64,000 bases of DNA from an uncultured Clostridia bacterium (GCA_947630765.1 CANRIX010000003.1:1-64000), one strand, 5' to 3'. Shown: positions 38,080 through 48,310, counted from the stretch's first letter. Notes: generated by a model from the sequence alone, not told the origin. Program-made: numbers and translations.

Positions 38080-39963
38080 CTAACGGTCGAAATACCCCTC
38101 GATCTCCCGCTTGGACAGGCTTTTCAGGACCGGTCTGCCGTGCGGACAGTAGCGCAGGGACGGATTTTCAAGCAGCTGTTCGACGATCCATTCGTTGTGC
38201 GCCGGGTCGTTCGGGATCCCCGCCTTCAGCGCCGCCTTGCAGGCGACGGTGAACAGGGCGCGGTCGCACTTCTCTTCGAACGACACCCGGCTTCCGTCGG
38301 TCAGTTCGGACGCGAAGCCTTCGAGCAGCGTCCGCAGTTCCTTGGTTCCCGCGAGCGACGCGGGAACCGCGCGGACCAGCACCGTGTCCCCGCCGAACGG
38401 CTCGACCTCGAAGCCGAATTCCGCCAAATACGGCGCGTTCTCGCAAAGCACCGCCGCGTCCCCGGGCGGGAGCGTCAGCGGAATGCCGGTCAGCAGCCCC
38501 TGCGAACGGACCTGCTTGCGGGACGCGAGCTGCTCGTAAAGGATGCGTTCGTGGGCAGCGTGCTTGTCGATGACCAGCACCTCGTCCGCCGTTTCGACGA
38601 ACAGGAACGCATCGTAGGCTTCCCCGATAAGCTTGTGGTACGGGCGGTCATCCATCTTCTGCTGCGGATCCTCCGGCAGGAGCGTCCCCTGCGCGGGGGC
38701 GTCCGGCTGCTCCCCGCCGGTCGGTTCTTCCGGCTGCGCGACGCGCAGCGGCGTCCCCATCTGCAGGTCCTCCAGCCCGATGTCCGCCCGGAACCCCTTC
38801 GGTTCGTCGTTTTTTTTCGGCGCGGACGCGGAAAACAGCGACGGCTTCGGGAACGGTTCACGCGGTCCGGCGGTTTTCGTCGACTTCGCAGGGTTTGCAG
38901 GCTCCGCCGTCCGCTTCGGGACGTTTTCCGGCGCCGCAGACGGCGAAACCGCTTCCTCCGGCTGCTCCGCCGGCTGCGTGGACGCGGTCAAGCGGTTGCG
39001 CACCGCGTAATAGACCGCCGAAAAGACCGGCCGCTCGTCGGCGAACTTGATCTCCAGCTTCGCGGGATGTACGTTCACGTCCGTCAACCCCAGCGGCAGC
39101 TCCACAAACAGCACCGCGCCCGGATACTTCCCGTGCGGCAAATACGAACGGAACGCCTCCTCGAGCGCCGCCATAACGGTTTTCGAGCGGACCGGGCGAC
39201 CGTTGATGAAGAACAATTGCATCGACCGACTGCCCCGCGCCTGCTCCGGCGGCGTGACGTAGCCGAACGCGCGAACGCCGTCGAGCGAATAGTCCACGGG
39301 CAGAAGCCCGGCGGCAAACCCCTTGCCGTACACCGCGTACACCGCCGCAAGCAATTTGCCGTCCCCGGCGGTGAAGAACCGTCGTTCCCCCTCGACCGAA
39401 ACGGTAAACGACACGTCCGGGCGGGAGAGCGCCGCGCCGGCGGCGACCGAAAGGCAGGCGGACGCTTCGGAAGCGTCCCGCTTGAGGAACTTCTGCCGGG
39501 CGGGGGTGTTGTAGAACAGGTCGCGGACGATGACGCTCGTGCCGTCCGGGCAGCCGGTATCCGTCATGACGACCCCGTTTTCGTCCGAGGTCAGGCGGCT
39601 CCCCGCCGTTTCGCCGACCGAGTGGGAGATGATCTCCATGCGCGACACCGAGCTGATCGCGGCGAGCGCCTCCCCGCGGAACCCGTAGGTGGCGATCTCG
39701 CTCAGGTCCGAACCGTCGCAAATCTTGGAAGTCGCGTGGCGCAGCAGCGCCTTGGGCATATCGTCGCGGGCAATTCCTCCCCCGTTGTCCGTCACCCGCA
39801 GGAACGTCCGACCGCCCCCCTTGATCTCCACCGAGATCCGGGATGCGCCCGCGTCCAGCGCATTTTCCAGCAGCTCCTTGAGCGCACTGGCCGGTCGGTC
39901 GACGACCTCGCCCGCCGCGATGCGGTTGGCGGTCTGCGCGTCGAGAATGTTGATGACGCCCAT
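38080..39963 (-). CDS. mutL: DNA mismatch repair protein MutL
   Basis: 'INILDAQTANRIAAGEVVDRPASALKELLENALDAGA'; C-term 'IDKHAAHERILYE'. Confidence 0.97.
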   Translation of the reverse strand: MGVINILDAQTANRIAAGEVVDRPASALKELLENALDAGASRISVEIKGGGRTFLRVTDNGGGIARDDMPKALLRHATSKICDGSDLSEIATYGFRGEALAAISSVSRMEIISHSVGETAGSRLTSDENGVVMTDTGCPDGTSVIVRDLFYNTPARQKFLKRDASEASACLSVAAGAALSRPDVSFTVSVEGERRFFTAGDGKLLAAVYAVYGKGFAAGLLPVDYSLDGVRAFGYVTPPEQARGSRSMQLFFINGRPVRSKTVMAALEEAFRSYLPHGKYPGAVLFVELPLGLTDVNVHPAKLEIKFADERPVFSAVYYAVRNRLTASTQPAEQPEEAVSPSAAPENVPKRTAEPANPAKSTKTAGPREPFPKPSLFSASAPKKNDEPKGFRADIGLEDLQMGTPLRVAQPEEPTGGEQPDAPAQGTLLPEDPQQKMDDRPYHKLIGEAYDAFLFVETADEVLVIDKHAAHERILYEQLASRKQVRSQGLLTGIPLTLPPGDAAVLCENAPYLAEFGFEVEPFGGDTVLVRAVPASLAGTKELRTLLEGFASELTDGSRVSFEEKCDRALFTVACKAALKAGIPNDPAHNEWIVEQLLENPSLRYCPHGRPVLKSLSKREIEGYFDR

Positions 39964-39987
39964 GCGAAACTCCCTCCCTTCGCCGTA

Positions 39988-42549
39988 TTACAGCATCTTT
40001 TTGAGCGAAAACAACAGATTCATCGCCTCGTAAGGCGTCAGTTCATTCAAGTCCGTCGCCCGCAGCTTGTCCGCGACGGCGGACGCCGAAAGGTCGTCGA
40101 ACGTGACCGTCCCGTCGTCTGCGGCAGGCGCACTGCGGACCTGCGGAACGCCGTTCTGCTCCAGCAGCTGCTTCAAAATCTGCTTGGCGCGGTTCACGAC
40201 CGGCGACGGCACCCCCGCGAGCGCGGCGACCTCGATGCCGTAACTGTCGTCCGCCGCACCGCGCACGATCTTGCGCAGGAACATGATGTCGTTCCCGCGC
40301 TTCTTCGCGGCGATGTGGTAGTTCACGACCCCGGGAAGCTCCCCTTCGAGGTCGGTCAGTTCGTGGTAGTGCGTCGCGAACAGGGTCTTTGCGCCCAGTT
40401 TGCCGCAGGTGTGCTCGGCCACCGCCCGGGCGATGGACATCCCGTCGTAGGTCGAGGTGCCCCGCCCGATCTCGTCGTAGATGATCAGGCTTTTCGGGGT
40501 CGCGTTCTGCAGAATCCCGGCGACCTCGCTCATTTCGAGCATGAACGTCGAATTGCCGGACGCGAGGTCGTCGGACGCGCCGATGCGGGTGAAGATGCGG
40601 TCGACGATGCCGATCCGCGCCTGCTGCGCCGGAACGAAACTGCCCATCTGCGCCAGCAGCGTGATCAGCGCGACCTGCCGCATATAGGTCGATTTGCCCG
40701 CCATATTCGGACCGGTGATCAGCAGCAGCCGGTCCTTCCCGTTGAGCAGGCAGTCGTTCGGCACGAAGTATTCGTTCTCCAAAAACCGCTCGACGACCGG
40801 GTGCCGCCCGCCCTTGATCTCAATGACGTCCGAATCGTCCACCTCCGGGCAGACGTACCCCGACTCCCGGGCGATCTCGGCGAGCGAACACAGCACGTCC
40901 AGCTCCGCCATCGCGGCCGCCGTCTCCTGCAAACGCTCCAGCGATTCCAGCACGAAATCCCGCAGCGAGCAGAAAATCTCATACTCCAACGCGCTGTCGC
41001 GCTCCTTCGCACCCAGCACGCGGGACTCCATCTCCTTCAGTTCCGGCGTGACGAACCGCTCGCCGGTCGTCAGCGTCTGCCGGCGGACGTAATCGTCCGG
41101 CACCTGCGCGAGGGCGGACTTGGAAATCTCTATGTAGTAGCCGAAGACCCGGTTATATCCCACTTTCAGCGAGCGAATGCCGGTGCGTTCCCGCTCGGAT
41201 TCCTCGATCTTCGTCAGCCAGCTTTTGCCGTCATCCATCATCGAGCGAAGCTCGTCCACGGCGGCGTTGCAGCCGGCCTTGATGATCCCGCCCTCCTTGA
41301 CGGTCATCGCCGGGTCCTCGGAAATGGTCTTTCCGATCGCCTCGGAAACCGCTTCCAGCGCGTCCAGCCGCTCCCGCAGGCCGCATATCCGCAGGGACTT
41401 GCAGGGTTCGAGCAGTTCCTTGACCTCCGGGATGCGCGTCAGCGTGTGTTCGAGCGCCTTGAGGTCGCGAGCGTTGGCGGTGCCGTATACCAGTTTGGTG
41501 CTCAGCCGTTCCACGTCCACCGTGCCGCGCAGGCGCGACATCAGCTCGCCCCGCAGAATGGAATCGTCGAACAGCTCCTGCACCGCCATCTGCCGGGTGC
41601 AAATGGACTTGCAATTGAGCAGCGGACGGTCCAGCCACTTCCGCAGAAGCCGCCCGCCGGCCGCCGTGCGGGTGCGGTCGATCGCCCAGAGCAGACTTCC
41701 CTTGCGCTCGCCGCTCCGAAGCGTTTCGCACAGTTCGAGGTTCCGCCGCGAACAGCTGTCGATCCCGAGGAAGCTCTCGCTGTCGTAGAACGTCGGGGTT
41801 TTGAGGTAGTGCAGGTCGATCTGCTGGGTCCGGCGCAGCAGCGAAAGCAATGCCCCCATGGCGCAGAGCGCGTAAGTCGCGTCGCTTTCCGGCACGTCGC
41901 ACAGTTCGCGGAAGCTCTCCGACGCCTTTTCCGGCTCGAACAGCTCGTCCGGCAGGACGGTCAGCACCGCGTGGAACCGCTCCGCCAGCTTCGCACCCAA
42001 CCCCTCGCGCACGGACTCCGCGCAGACCAGTTCGCGCGGGGCATACGCCGCAAGCTCGGAGATCAATCGCTCCTCCGCCTTCCCGCCGAGCAGTTCCGTC
42101 GCCGACGCGTCGCCGGTCGAAACGTCCGCAAACGCGGCGCCGACGCCGTCCGAACCGACGCAGACGCAGCAAATATAGTTATTTTCCCGCTCCTTGAGGT
42201 ACCCGCCTTCAAAGACCGTCCCCGCCGTGACGACGCGGGTGACGCCCCGCTTGACGAGCCCTTTGGCGGTCGACGGGTCCTCGAGCTGATCGACGATCGC
42301 GGCACGGTAGCCCTTGCTCACCAGCTTGGCGAGGTACTGGTCCAGCGCATGGTGGGGCACCCCGCACATCGGCGCACGCTCCTCCAGCCCGCAGTCCTTC
42401 CCGGTCAACACCAGATCCAGCTCGCGGGACGCCACCTTCGCGTCCTCAAAGAACAGCTCGTAGAAATCCCCGATCCGCATCAGCAGCAGGCAGTCCGGGT
42501 TCTGCTCCTTGAACTGCCGATACTGCACCATCAACGGCGAAAGCGCCAT
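39988..42549 (-). CDS. mutS: DNA mismatch repair protein MutS
   Basis: 'SPLMVQYRQFKEQNPDCLLLMRIGDFYELF', 'ITGPNMAGKSTYMRQVALI'. Confidence 0.98.
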   Translation of the reverse strand: MALSPLMVQYRQFKEQNPDCLLLMRIGDFYELFFEDAKVASRELDLVLTGKDCGLEERAPMCGVPHHALDQYLAKLVSKGYRAAIVDQLEDPSTAKGLVKRGVTRVVTAGTVFEGGYLKERENNYICCVCVGSDGVGAAFADVSTGDASATELLGGKAEERLISELAAYAPRELVCAESVREGLGAKLAERFHAVLTVLPDELFEPEKASESFRELCDVPESDATYALCAMGALLSLLRRTQQIDLHYLKTPTFYDSESFLGIDSCSRRNLELCETLRSGERKGSLLWAIDRTRTAAGGRLLRKWLDRPLLNCKSICTRQMAVQELFDDSILRGELMSRLRGTVDVERLSTKLVYGTANARDLKALEHTLTRIPEVKELLEPCKSLRICGLRERLDALEAVSEAIGKTISEDPAMTVKEGGIIKAGCNAAVDELRSMMDDGKSWLTKIEESERERTGIRSLKVGYNRVFGYYIEISKSALAQVPDDYVRRQTLTTGERFVTPELKEMESRVLGAKERDSALEYEIFCSLRDFVLESLERLQETAAAMAELDVLCSLAEIARESGYVCPEVDDSDVIEIKGGRHPVVERFLENEYFVPNDCLLNGKDRLLLITGPNMAGKSTYMRQVALITLLAQMGSFVPAQQARIGIVDRIFTRIGASDDLASGNSTFMLEMSEVAGILQNATPKSLIIYDEIGRGTSTYDGMSIARAVAEHTCGKLGAKTLFATHYHELTDLEGELPGVVNYHIAAKKRGNDIMFLRKIVRGAADDSYGIEVAALAGVPSPVVNRAKQILKQLLEQNGVPQVRSAPAADDGTVTFDDLSASAVADKLRATDLNELTPYEAMNLLFSLKKML

Positions 42550-42593
42550 CGCATACCCCTCCTTTTTCGCAAAAAATCCGACGCAAAACCGGC

Positions 42594-42992
42594 TTAACCG
42601 CAGCCTTTACAGCTCGAACAGTTGCCGGAGCAGGCGCCGCCCTCGACGGCTTCCGGCCGCACGATGGACTGCACGCCCCGGTCGATCTCCGCGAGAATGC
42701 GGGAGACCTCCTCCTCCGCCTGCTGCATGGCGACCATATGCTCGTTCCGCATGATCTCGTCGTAAAGCTCCTTGAGCCTGCCGGTGATCTGGGCGATCAA
42801 TTCCTGATCCCGTTCCGGCTTCGCGCCCTCGTCCCGCAGAAGCTGCCCTTCGACGTTGTACTGGTTGACGAGGGCGATCAGATGCCCGTCCGCCACATAC
42901 GCGTCCTTGGCTTCCCGATACCGGGTCACCGCTTCGCAATTCCGCAGTGCGTCGAGGAAAACCTCCAGATCCTTCTTCCAGCTTTCGTTCAT
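42594..42992 (-). CDS. YlbF/YmcA (RicA-like) family protein with Cys-rich tail
   Basis: 'FLDALRNCEAVTRYREAKDAYVADGHLIALVNQYN'; C-term 'CSGNCSSCKGCG'; between mutS and miaB as in many Firmicutes. Confidence 0.88.
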   Translation of the reverse strand: MNESWKKDLEVFLDALRNCEAVTRYREAKDAYVADGHLIALVNQYNVEGQLLRDEGAKPERDQELIAQITGRLKELYDEIMRNEHMVAMQQAEEEVSRILAEIDRGVQSIVRPEAVEGGACSGNCSSCKGCG

Positions 42993-43011
42993 TTTGATTT
43001 CCTTTCCGTTT

Positions 43012-44385
43012 TCAAACGACCGTCCCGGACAGCGCATACTGCCGCGACGATTGGATTTTCACCTCGCAGAACCGCCCCGCGGGGACCGGGCGGTCGAAGG
43101 TGACGATCTTATTCTGCCCGCACCGACCGGTCGGTATCCCGTTTTCGTCGGTCCCGTCGGACAGCACCCGCAGGGTCTTCCCGACGTAGCGGTCGTTCCG
43201 CTTCTGGGCGACCTCGTTCTGCACGGCGGACAGGTATTCGAACCGCTTCACCTGCTCCTCGTGCGGGATCTGCCCGTCCATCTTCGCCGCACGCGTACCG
43301 GCACGCGGGGAAAACAGGAACGTGAACAGCATATCGAACTCCACCTGTCGGACCAGTTCGACGGTTTCGAGGAATTCCGCTTCCGTTTCCGTCGGGAACC
43401 CGATGATGACGTCCGACGTCAGCGATACGTCCGGCATCGCGTCGCGGATCTTCAGCGCCTTTTCGAGGTACTGCGCACGGGTGTAGCGCCGGTTCATCTC
43501 CGCAAGCACCCGGTCGCTGCCGGATTGGAACGGCAGGTGGAAGTGCTTGGCGATCTTTTGGTTCCGCGCCATGACCGCAATCAGCTCGTCCGACGCGTCC
43601 TTCGGGTGGGAAGTCATGAACCGCATCCAGAAGTCGCCGTCGATCTGCGAAGCGCGCTCCAGCAACGCCGGAAACGACAGCTCGCCGCGGTAGGAATTGA
43701 CGTTCTGCCCGAGCAATTGGATGTCCCGGCAGCCGCTTTCGGCGAGCTCCCGGACCTCCCGCAGCACCGCGTCCGACGGTCGGCTGCGCTCCCGCCCGCG
43801 CACGTACGGGACGATGCAGTAGGAGCAGAAGTTGTCGCAGCCGTACATGATGCTCACGAGCGCCCGGTAGGGGCTGGTTCGCTTGACCGGCGTGCCCTCG
43901 CTCAGCTCGCCGAATTGATCGTGCGGCAGGTCGTTGACGTACTGCTTCTGCCCGCCCCCGGCGAGCGCGTTCGCCACGATCTCCGGCACCTTGTGGAGCA
44001 GGTCCGTGCCGAACACGAAGTCAACGTAGGGGTAGCTTCGTTTCAGCTGTTCGCGCCGATGCGCCTCCTGCGCCATGCAGCCGCACATCCCGAGCAGCAG
44101 CGACGGACGGCGCTCCTTTTCCTTTTTCAGCGAGCCGATGACCCCCAGCACCCGCTTTTCCGCGTGTTCGCGCACCGCGCAGGTGTTGAGGATCACCAGA
44201 TCCGCCTCGGAAAGCGTTTCGGTCAATGTGTAGCCGCAGGCGTCCAGCGCCCCGGCGATCCGTTCGCCGTCCGCTTCGTTCTGCTGGCAGCCGAACGTGC
44301 GCACCAGCGCCTTTTTTCCGGCAAGCCGCCCCCGCAGCGAGGACGCAATCTCCGCCTGCCGACGAATTTCCTCCTGTGGGATCAT
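43012..44385 (-). CDS. miaB: tRNA-2-methylthio-N6-dimethylallyladenosine synthase MiaB
   Basis: 'TFGCQQNEADGERI', 'SIMYGCDNFCSYCIVPYVRGRERSR', TRAM tail. Confidence 0.96.
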   Translation of the reverse strand: MIPQEEIRRQAEIASSLRGRLAGKKALVRTFGCQQNEADGERIAGALDACGYTLTETLSEADLVILNTCAVREHAEKRVLGVIGSLKKEKERRPSLLLGMCGCMAQEAHRREQLKRSYPYVDFVFGTDLLHKVPEIVANALAGGGQKQYVNDLPHDQFGELSEGTPVKRTSPYRALVSIMYGCDNFCSYCIVPYVRGRERSRPSDAVLREVRELAESGCRDIQLLGQNVNSYRGELSFPALLERASQIDGDFWMRFMTSHPKDASDELIAVMARNQKIAKHFHLPFQSGSDRVLAEMNRRYTRAQYLEKALKIRDAMPDVSLTSDVIIGFPTETEAEFLETVELVRQVEFDMLFTFLFSPRAGTRAAKMDGQIPHEEQVKRFEYLSAVQNEVAQKRNDRYVGKTLRVLSDGTDENGIPTGRCGQNKIVTFDRPVPAGRFCEVKIQSSRQYALSGTVV

Positions 44386-45164
44386 TTCGACGAAAACCGG
44401 GTCGCGGCGCAGAGCAGTTTTTCCCGCAGCGACGGCCCATAGGGTCCTTTCTCAAAATCGTCCCGGATCACCCGGCCCGCCGACGCGGACGCGTGCAGGA
44501 ATTCGCTCCCGCCGAGCGAAAGCGCCATATGCCCGGGGAAAAATAGCAGGTCGCCCGGTTTGACGTCCGCAAGCGGGATCTCCCGCAGGGAATCGTTCTT
44601 CTCAAACGACGCGTCCCGCCAGATCGTAAGCCCGTTGAGCCGGTACGCCATGAAGCACAGCCCCGAACAGTCCACGCCGTACGGCGAACGCCCGCCCCAG
44701 CGGTACTGCACGCCGAGGTAGCCGAGTCCCTGCGCGACGATCCCCGCCCGCAAGTCCTCCTCCGTCCCCAAGCCGGTCGGCAGGGGGCGCAGGTGCTCCT
44801 TATGGACGTACCAGACGCGCTTCGACGGCAAAACCGCAAATCCGTAACGCTTTTCCGTGTCGGAATAGCCGACGTCCAGCCGCGCCCCGCGCGGAAGGGT
44901 CATCATCGGGCGGTAAAAATTGCGGTTCTCGCAAAGCAGGTCGCAAAACGGCACGTCGACCATCCGATTCGGGGCGTGCAGCGGCTCGGTCAGCGCACGA
45001 CGCTCCACCCAGCCCCGGTAACCGTAATCCGTGCGGACGCGCGCGAACGCGCCGCTCTCCTCCAAAAGTTCGCAGGTCTCGCCGAACAGCAGTTCATCCA
45101 CCTGCTCGCTCATCAGATCCGGCGCCTCCGTCATGGAAGCGACCGGGTAACAAACCGTCATCAT
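44382..45164 (-). CDS. NlpC/P60 family endopeptidase with SH3 domains
   Basis: 'LGVQYRWGGRSPYGVDCSGLCFMAYRLNG...PGDLLFFPGHMALSLG...FLHAS'. Confidence 0.93.
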   Translation of the reverse strand: MMTVCYPVASMTEAPDLMSEQVDELLFGETCELLEESGAFARVRTDYGYRGWVERRALTEPLHAPNRMVDVPFCDLLCENRNFYRPMMTLPRGARLDVGYSDTEKRYGFAVLPSKRVWYVHKEHLRPLPTGLGTEEDLRAGIVAQGLGYLGVQYRWGGRSPYGVDCSGLCFMAYRLNGLTIWRDASFEKNDSLREIPLADVKPGDLLFFPGHMALSLGGSEFLHASASAGRVIRDDFEKGPYGPSLREKLLCAATRFSSK

Positions 45165-45194
45165 GCGTCGGAATGCTCCTTTTCTCGTGGATTT

Positions 45195-46370
45195 TCAGGC
45201 ATGAACGGCGTTTTCCGTCCGCCACGCCTGCGCGACCGCCTGCGCGACCGCCGGACAGACGCGCGGGTCGAACGCGTCCGGCAGGATCCGATCCGCCGAA
45301 AGTTCCTCCGCCGGAACCACCGACGCGAGCGCGTAAGCCGCCGCGACCTGCATTCCCTCGGTGATGCGCTTCGCCCGCGCGTCCAGCGCACCGCGGAAGA
45401 TCCCGGGGAAGGCGAGGACGTTGTTGACCTGGTTCGGGTAGTCGCTCCGCCCGGTCCCGATCACGGCGGCGCCGGCCGCCTTCGCTTCCTCCGGCAGGAT
45501 CTCCGGCGTCGGGTTCGCCATCGCGAACACGATCGCCCCGTCCCGCATGCTGCGCACCATTTCCGGCTTCAGCACCCCCGCCGCGGATACGCCGACGAAC
45601 AGGTCCGCCCCCGCGACCGCTTCCGCAAGCCCCCCGCGCTTTCCGGCGCGGTTGGTCCAGTCCAGCAGCCGCGAACGCTCCGGGTCCAGCCCGGACATGC
45701 CCGGATAGAGGATCCCGTCGCGGTCGCAGTAGACGACGTCCCGGATCCCCAGCGCGTGCAGCATTCGCCCGATGGCGACGCCCGCCGCGCCCGCGCCGCA
45801 GATGGCGGCTTCCGCGTCCTCCAGCCGCTTGCCGACGACGCGCAGGGCGTTGAGCACCCCGGCGGCGACCACGACCGCCGTCCCGTGCTGGTCGTCGTGG
45901 AAGATCGGAATATCCGAAACCTCCTGCAGCCGCCGCTCGATCTCAAAGCATCGCGGTGCGGAAATATCCTCCAGATTCACCCCGCCGAACGACCCGAGCA
46001 GCAGTTCGACCGTGCGGACGAACTCGTCCGGGTCCTTGCTGCGCACGCAGAGCGGGACCGCGTCCACCCCGCCGAACTCCTTGAACAGCAGGCACTTCCC
46101 CTCCATGACCGGCATTCCGGCTTCCGGACCGATGTCGCCCAATCCCAGCACGGCGCTCCCGTCGGTGATGACGGCGACGGTGTTCCACCGCCGGGTCAGC
46201 TCGTAGGACAGCGAGGGGTCCTTTTGGATCGCGAGGCAGGGTTCCGCCACCCCCGGCGTGTACGCCAAACTCAACGCTTCCCGCGTCGAGGCGTTCGTGC
46301 GGGGGGACACCTCGATCTTGCCCTTCCATTCGTAATGCTTTCGCAGGGATTCCTCCCGAATATCGCTCAT
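45195..46370 (-). CDS. NAD(P)-dependent malic enzyme
   Basis: 'LSLAYTPGVAEPCLAI', 'DGSAVLGLGDIGPEAGMPVMEGK', 'IFHDDQHGTAVVV'. Confidence 0.96.
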   Translation of the reverse strand: MSDIREESLRKHYEWKGKIEVSPRTNASTREALSLAYTPGVAEPCLAIQKDPSLSYELTRRWNTVAVITDGSAVLGLGDIGPEAGMPVMEGKCLLFKEFGGVDAVPLCVRSKDPDEFVRTVELLLGSFGGVNLEDISAPRCFEIERRLQEVSDIPIFHDDQHGTAVVVAAGVLNALRVVGKRLEDAEAAICGAGAAGVAIGRMLHALGIRDVVYCDRDGILYPGMSGLDPERSRLLDWTNRAGKRGGLAEAVAGADLFVGVSAAGVLKPEMVRSMRDGAIVFAMANPTPEILPEEAKAAGAAVIGTGRSDYPNQVNNVLAFPGIFRGALDARAKRITEGMQVAAAYALASVVPAEELSADRILPDAFDPRVCPAVAQAVAQAWRTENAVHA

Positions 46371-46472
46371 ACGGTTCCTTTCCTTCTTCAAAAAACAACT
46401 TTTTTCCTGTTGTAAGCCGTGCGTTTTCCGCGCAGACTAACCGTTGTAAAGCCCGACCCTCACACGAAAGGA

Positions 46473-47891
46473 ATGGTCAAACTGTACGTTTTCAAAAAAT
46501 GCACCCTGTTCCTGCTGGCGCTGCTGGTCCTGCTGACGCCGTTTTCGGTCTCGGCGGACGCGAATGCACGGCAGAACTGGTTCTTCAAAACCGTCGAGGG
46601 CGGACGCCCGGTCCTGCTCGGCGGGAGCGACCTGCCGACGAAATACGGCGTGCTCGCGCTGGGCAACCCGGACGACAAGGTCGTCTACCTGACCTTCGAC
46701 GCCGGCTATGAAAACGGGAACGTCGCCCGCGTCCTCGACGCCCTGCAGAAACACCACGCACCCGGCGCCTTCTTCATCCTGCCGGGGCTTATCAAATACA
46801 ACCCCGAAATCGTCCTGCGCATGACGGAGGAGGGGCACACGGTCTGCAACCACAGCACCTCCCACAAGGACGTTTCCTCCATCCGCGACGCGGAGAGCCT
46901 GCGCAAGGAGCTTTCCGGCGTGGAGGACCGCTACCGCGAACTGACCGGGAAAGAGATGGCGAAGTATTTCCGACCGCCGGAAGGCAGTTTCTCGGAAACC
47001 ACGCTCGCGCTCTGCACCGAACTCGGCTACCGAACGGTGTTCTGGTCGTTCGCTTACGCCGATTGGGACAACAACGCCCAAATGGACGAGGCGAAAGCGA
47101 AGGAAAAACTGCTTTCCGCCCTGCACCCCGGGGAAGTCCTGCTGCTGCACCCGACGTCCGCGACCAACGCGGCGATCCTCGACGACCTGCTGACCGAGAT
47201 CGAGTCCCGCGGCTACCGCTTCGGCACGCTCGACGAACTGGCTTCTGACGTTTCCGCACGGCGGACCGCGTCAGAAACCGACGGGACGTCCTTCCGCGAG
47301 AACCCCGACGCGGGCAAATACCTCGCGCTGACCTTCGACGACGGACCGCACCCGACGCAGACCGACGAGATCCTCGCTGTGCTCGCGAAATACGACGTCA
47401 AGGCGACCTTCTTCGAGATCGGCGAAAACATCGCCGCCAACCCGGAGATCGCCAAACGCGTATGCGAAGCGGGGCACGAGATCGGCAACCACACCTACTC
47501 CCACCCGAACCTTTCCAAACTGAGCGCGGACGCGCTTCGGAAGGAGATCACGGACACGCAGACCCTGCTCGAGGAGCAGTGCGGCGTGACGCCGACGCTC
47601 TTCCGTCCGCCGGGCGGGAACGGGACCGCCGAAACCGTCAAACTGGTCACGGAACTCGGCTACCGCTACGTCCTCTGGTCGTGGAGGGTGGACACCCGCG
47701 ATTGGGAGGCCGTCCCGGTCGACAGCGTCGTGAACACGGTCCTCAACAACGTCAAGGGCGGGGACGTCGTGCTGTTCCACGATTACGTCGTCGGCAAAAG
47801 CCCTACGGCGAAGGCGCTGGAGATCCTCATTCCCGCCCTGCGCGAACAGGGGTACGCGTTCGTCACGGTGTCCGAGCTGATGTCCCTCTGA
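46473..47891 (+). CDS. polysaccharide deacetylase with two tandem NodB domains
   Basis: NodB1 'LTFDAGYENG...HSTSHK...RPPEGSFS' and NodB2 'LTFDDGPHPTQT...NHTYSHPNL...RPPGGNG'; signal peptide. Confidence 0.93.
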   Translation: MVKLYVFKKCTLFLLALLVLLTPFSVSADANARQNWFFKTVEGGRPVLLGGSDLPTKYGVLALGNPDDKVVYLTFDAGYENGNVARVLDALQKHHAPGAFFILPGLIKYNPEIVLRMTEEGHTVCNHSTSHKDVSSIRDAESLRKELSGVEDRYRELTGKEMAKYFRPPEGSFSETTLALCTELGYRTVFWSFAYADWDNNAQMDEAKAKEKLLSALHPGEVLLLHPTSATNAAILDDLLTEIESRGYRFGTLDELASDVSARRTASETDGTSFRENPDAGKYLALTFDDGPHPTQTDEILAVLAKYDVKATFFEIGENIAANPEIAKRVCEAGHEIGNHTYSHPNLSKLSADALRKEITDTQTLLEEQCGVTPTLFRPPGGNGTAETVKLVTELGYRYVLWSWRVDTRDWEAVPVDSVVNTVLNNVKGGDVVLFHDYVVGKSPTAKALEILIPALREQGYAFVTVSELMSL

Positions 47892-47902
47892 ACCCTCTCT
47901 CT

Positions 47903-47931
47903 ATTATACCGAATCCCTTGCGAAAAATCAA
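47903..47931 (-). promoter_or_regulatory. antisense promoter-like sequence (TTGATT-N17-TATAAT)
   Basis: Perfect -10, 4/6 -35, 17 bp spacer on the minus strand, reading into the 3' end of the deacetylase gene. Confidence 0.55.
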
Positions 47932-47986
47932 CCGTTTTCCGCAAAAAAAGCGGTGATTTTCCCGCAAAACGGATAGAAACGGCAAA

Positions 47987-48026
47987 CCCGACCGACGGGG
48001 TCCTCGCCCCTTCGGTCGGGTCTTTT
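47987..48026. terminator. terminator hairpin
   Basis: CCCGACCGAcGGGGtcctcgCCCCtTCGGTCGGG then TCTTTT. Confidence 0.75.
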
Positions 48027-48030
48027 GCGG

Positions 48031-48309
48031 CTATCCGTACAGGACGTGCGCTAAATACAGCGCTAAGAACAGAGCGGAAACGCACAGCGGAACGGCGGAC
48101 AGCACCCTTGCGAGCCTGCTGCTCTTTCTGTTGCAAACCAGCGAAACGACGCCGAACACGCTGCCGACGATGCACCCGACGATCAGTCCGCCCAAAATCG
48201 CCTCGGACAGCTCCGGCTCGACCAGACACAGAACCGCAACGGCGGCGAGCGGCGACGCGACGGCGCAAAAAGCCGTTGCAAGCGTGATCTTCTTCCGCAT
48301 TCCGTTCAT
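48031..48309 (-). CDS. hypothetical small membrane protein
   Basis: About 92 aa with three predicted TM helices. Confidence 0.65.
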   Translation of the reverse strand: MNGMRKKITLATAFCAVASPLAAVAVLCLVEPELSEAILGGLIVGCIVGSVFGVVSLVCNRKSSRLARVLSAVPLCVSALFLALYLAHVLYG

Positions 48310-48310
48310 A

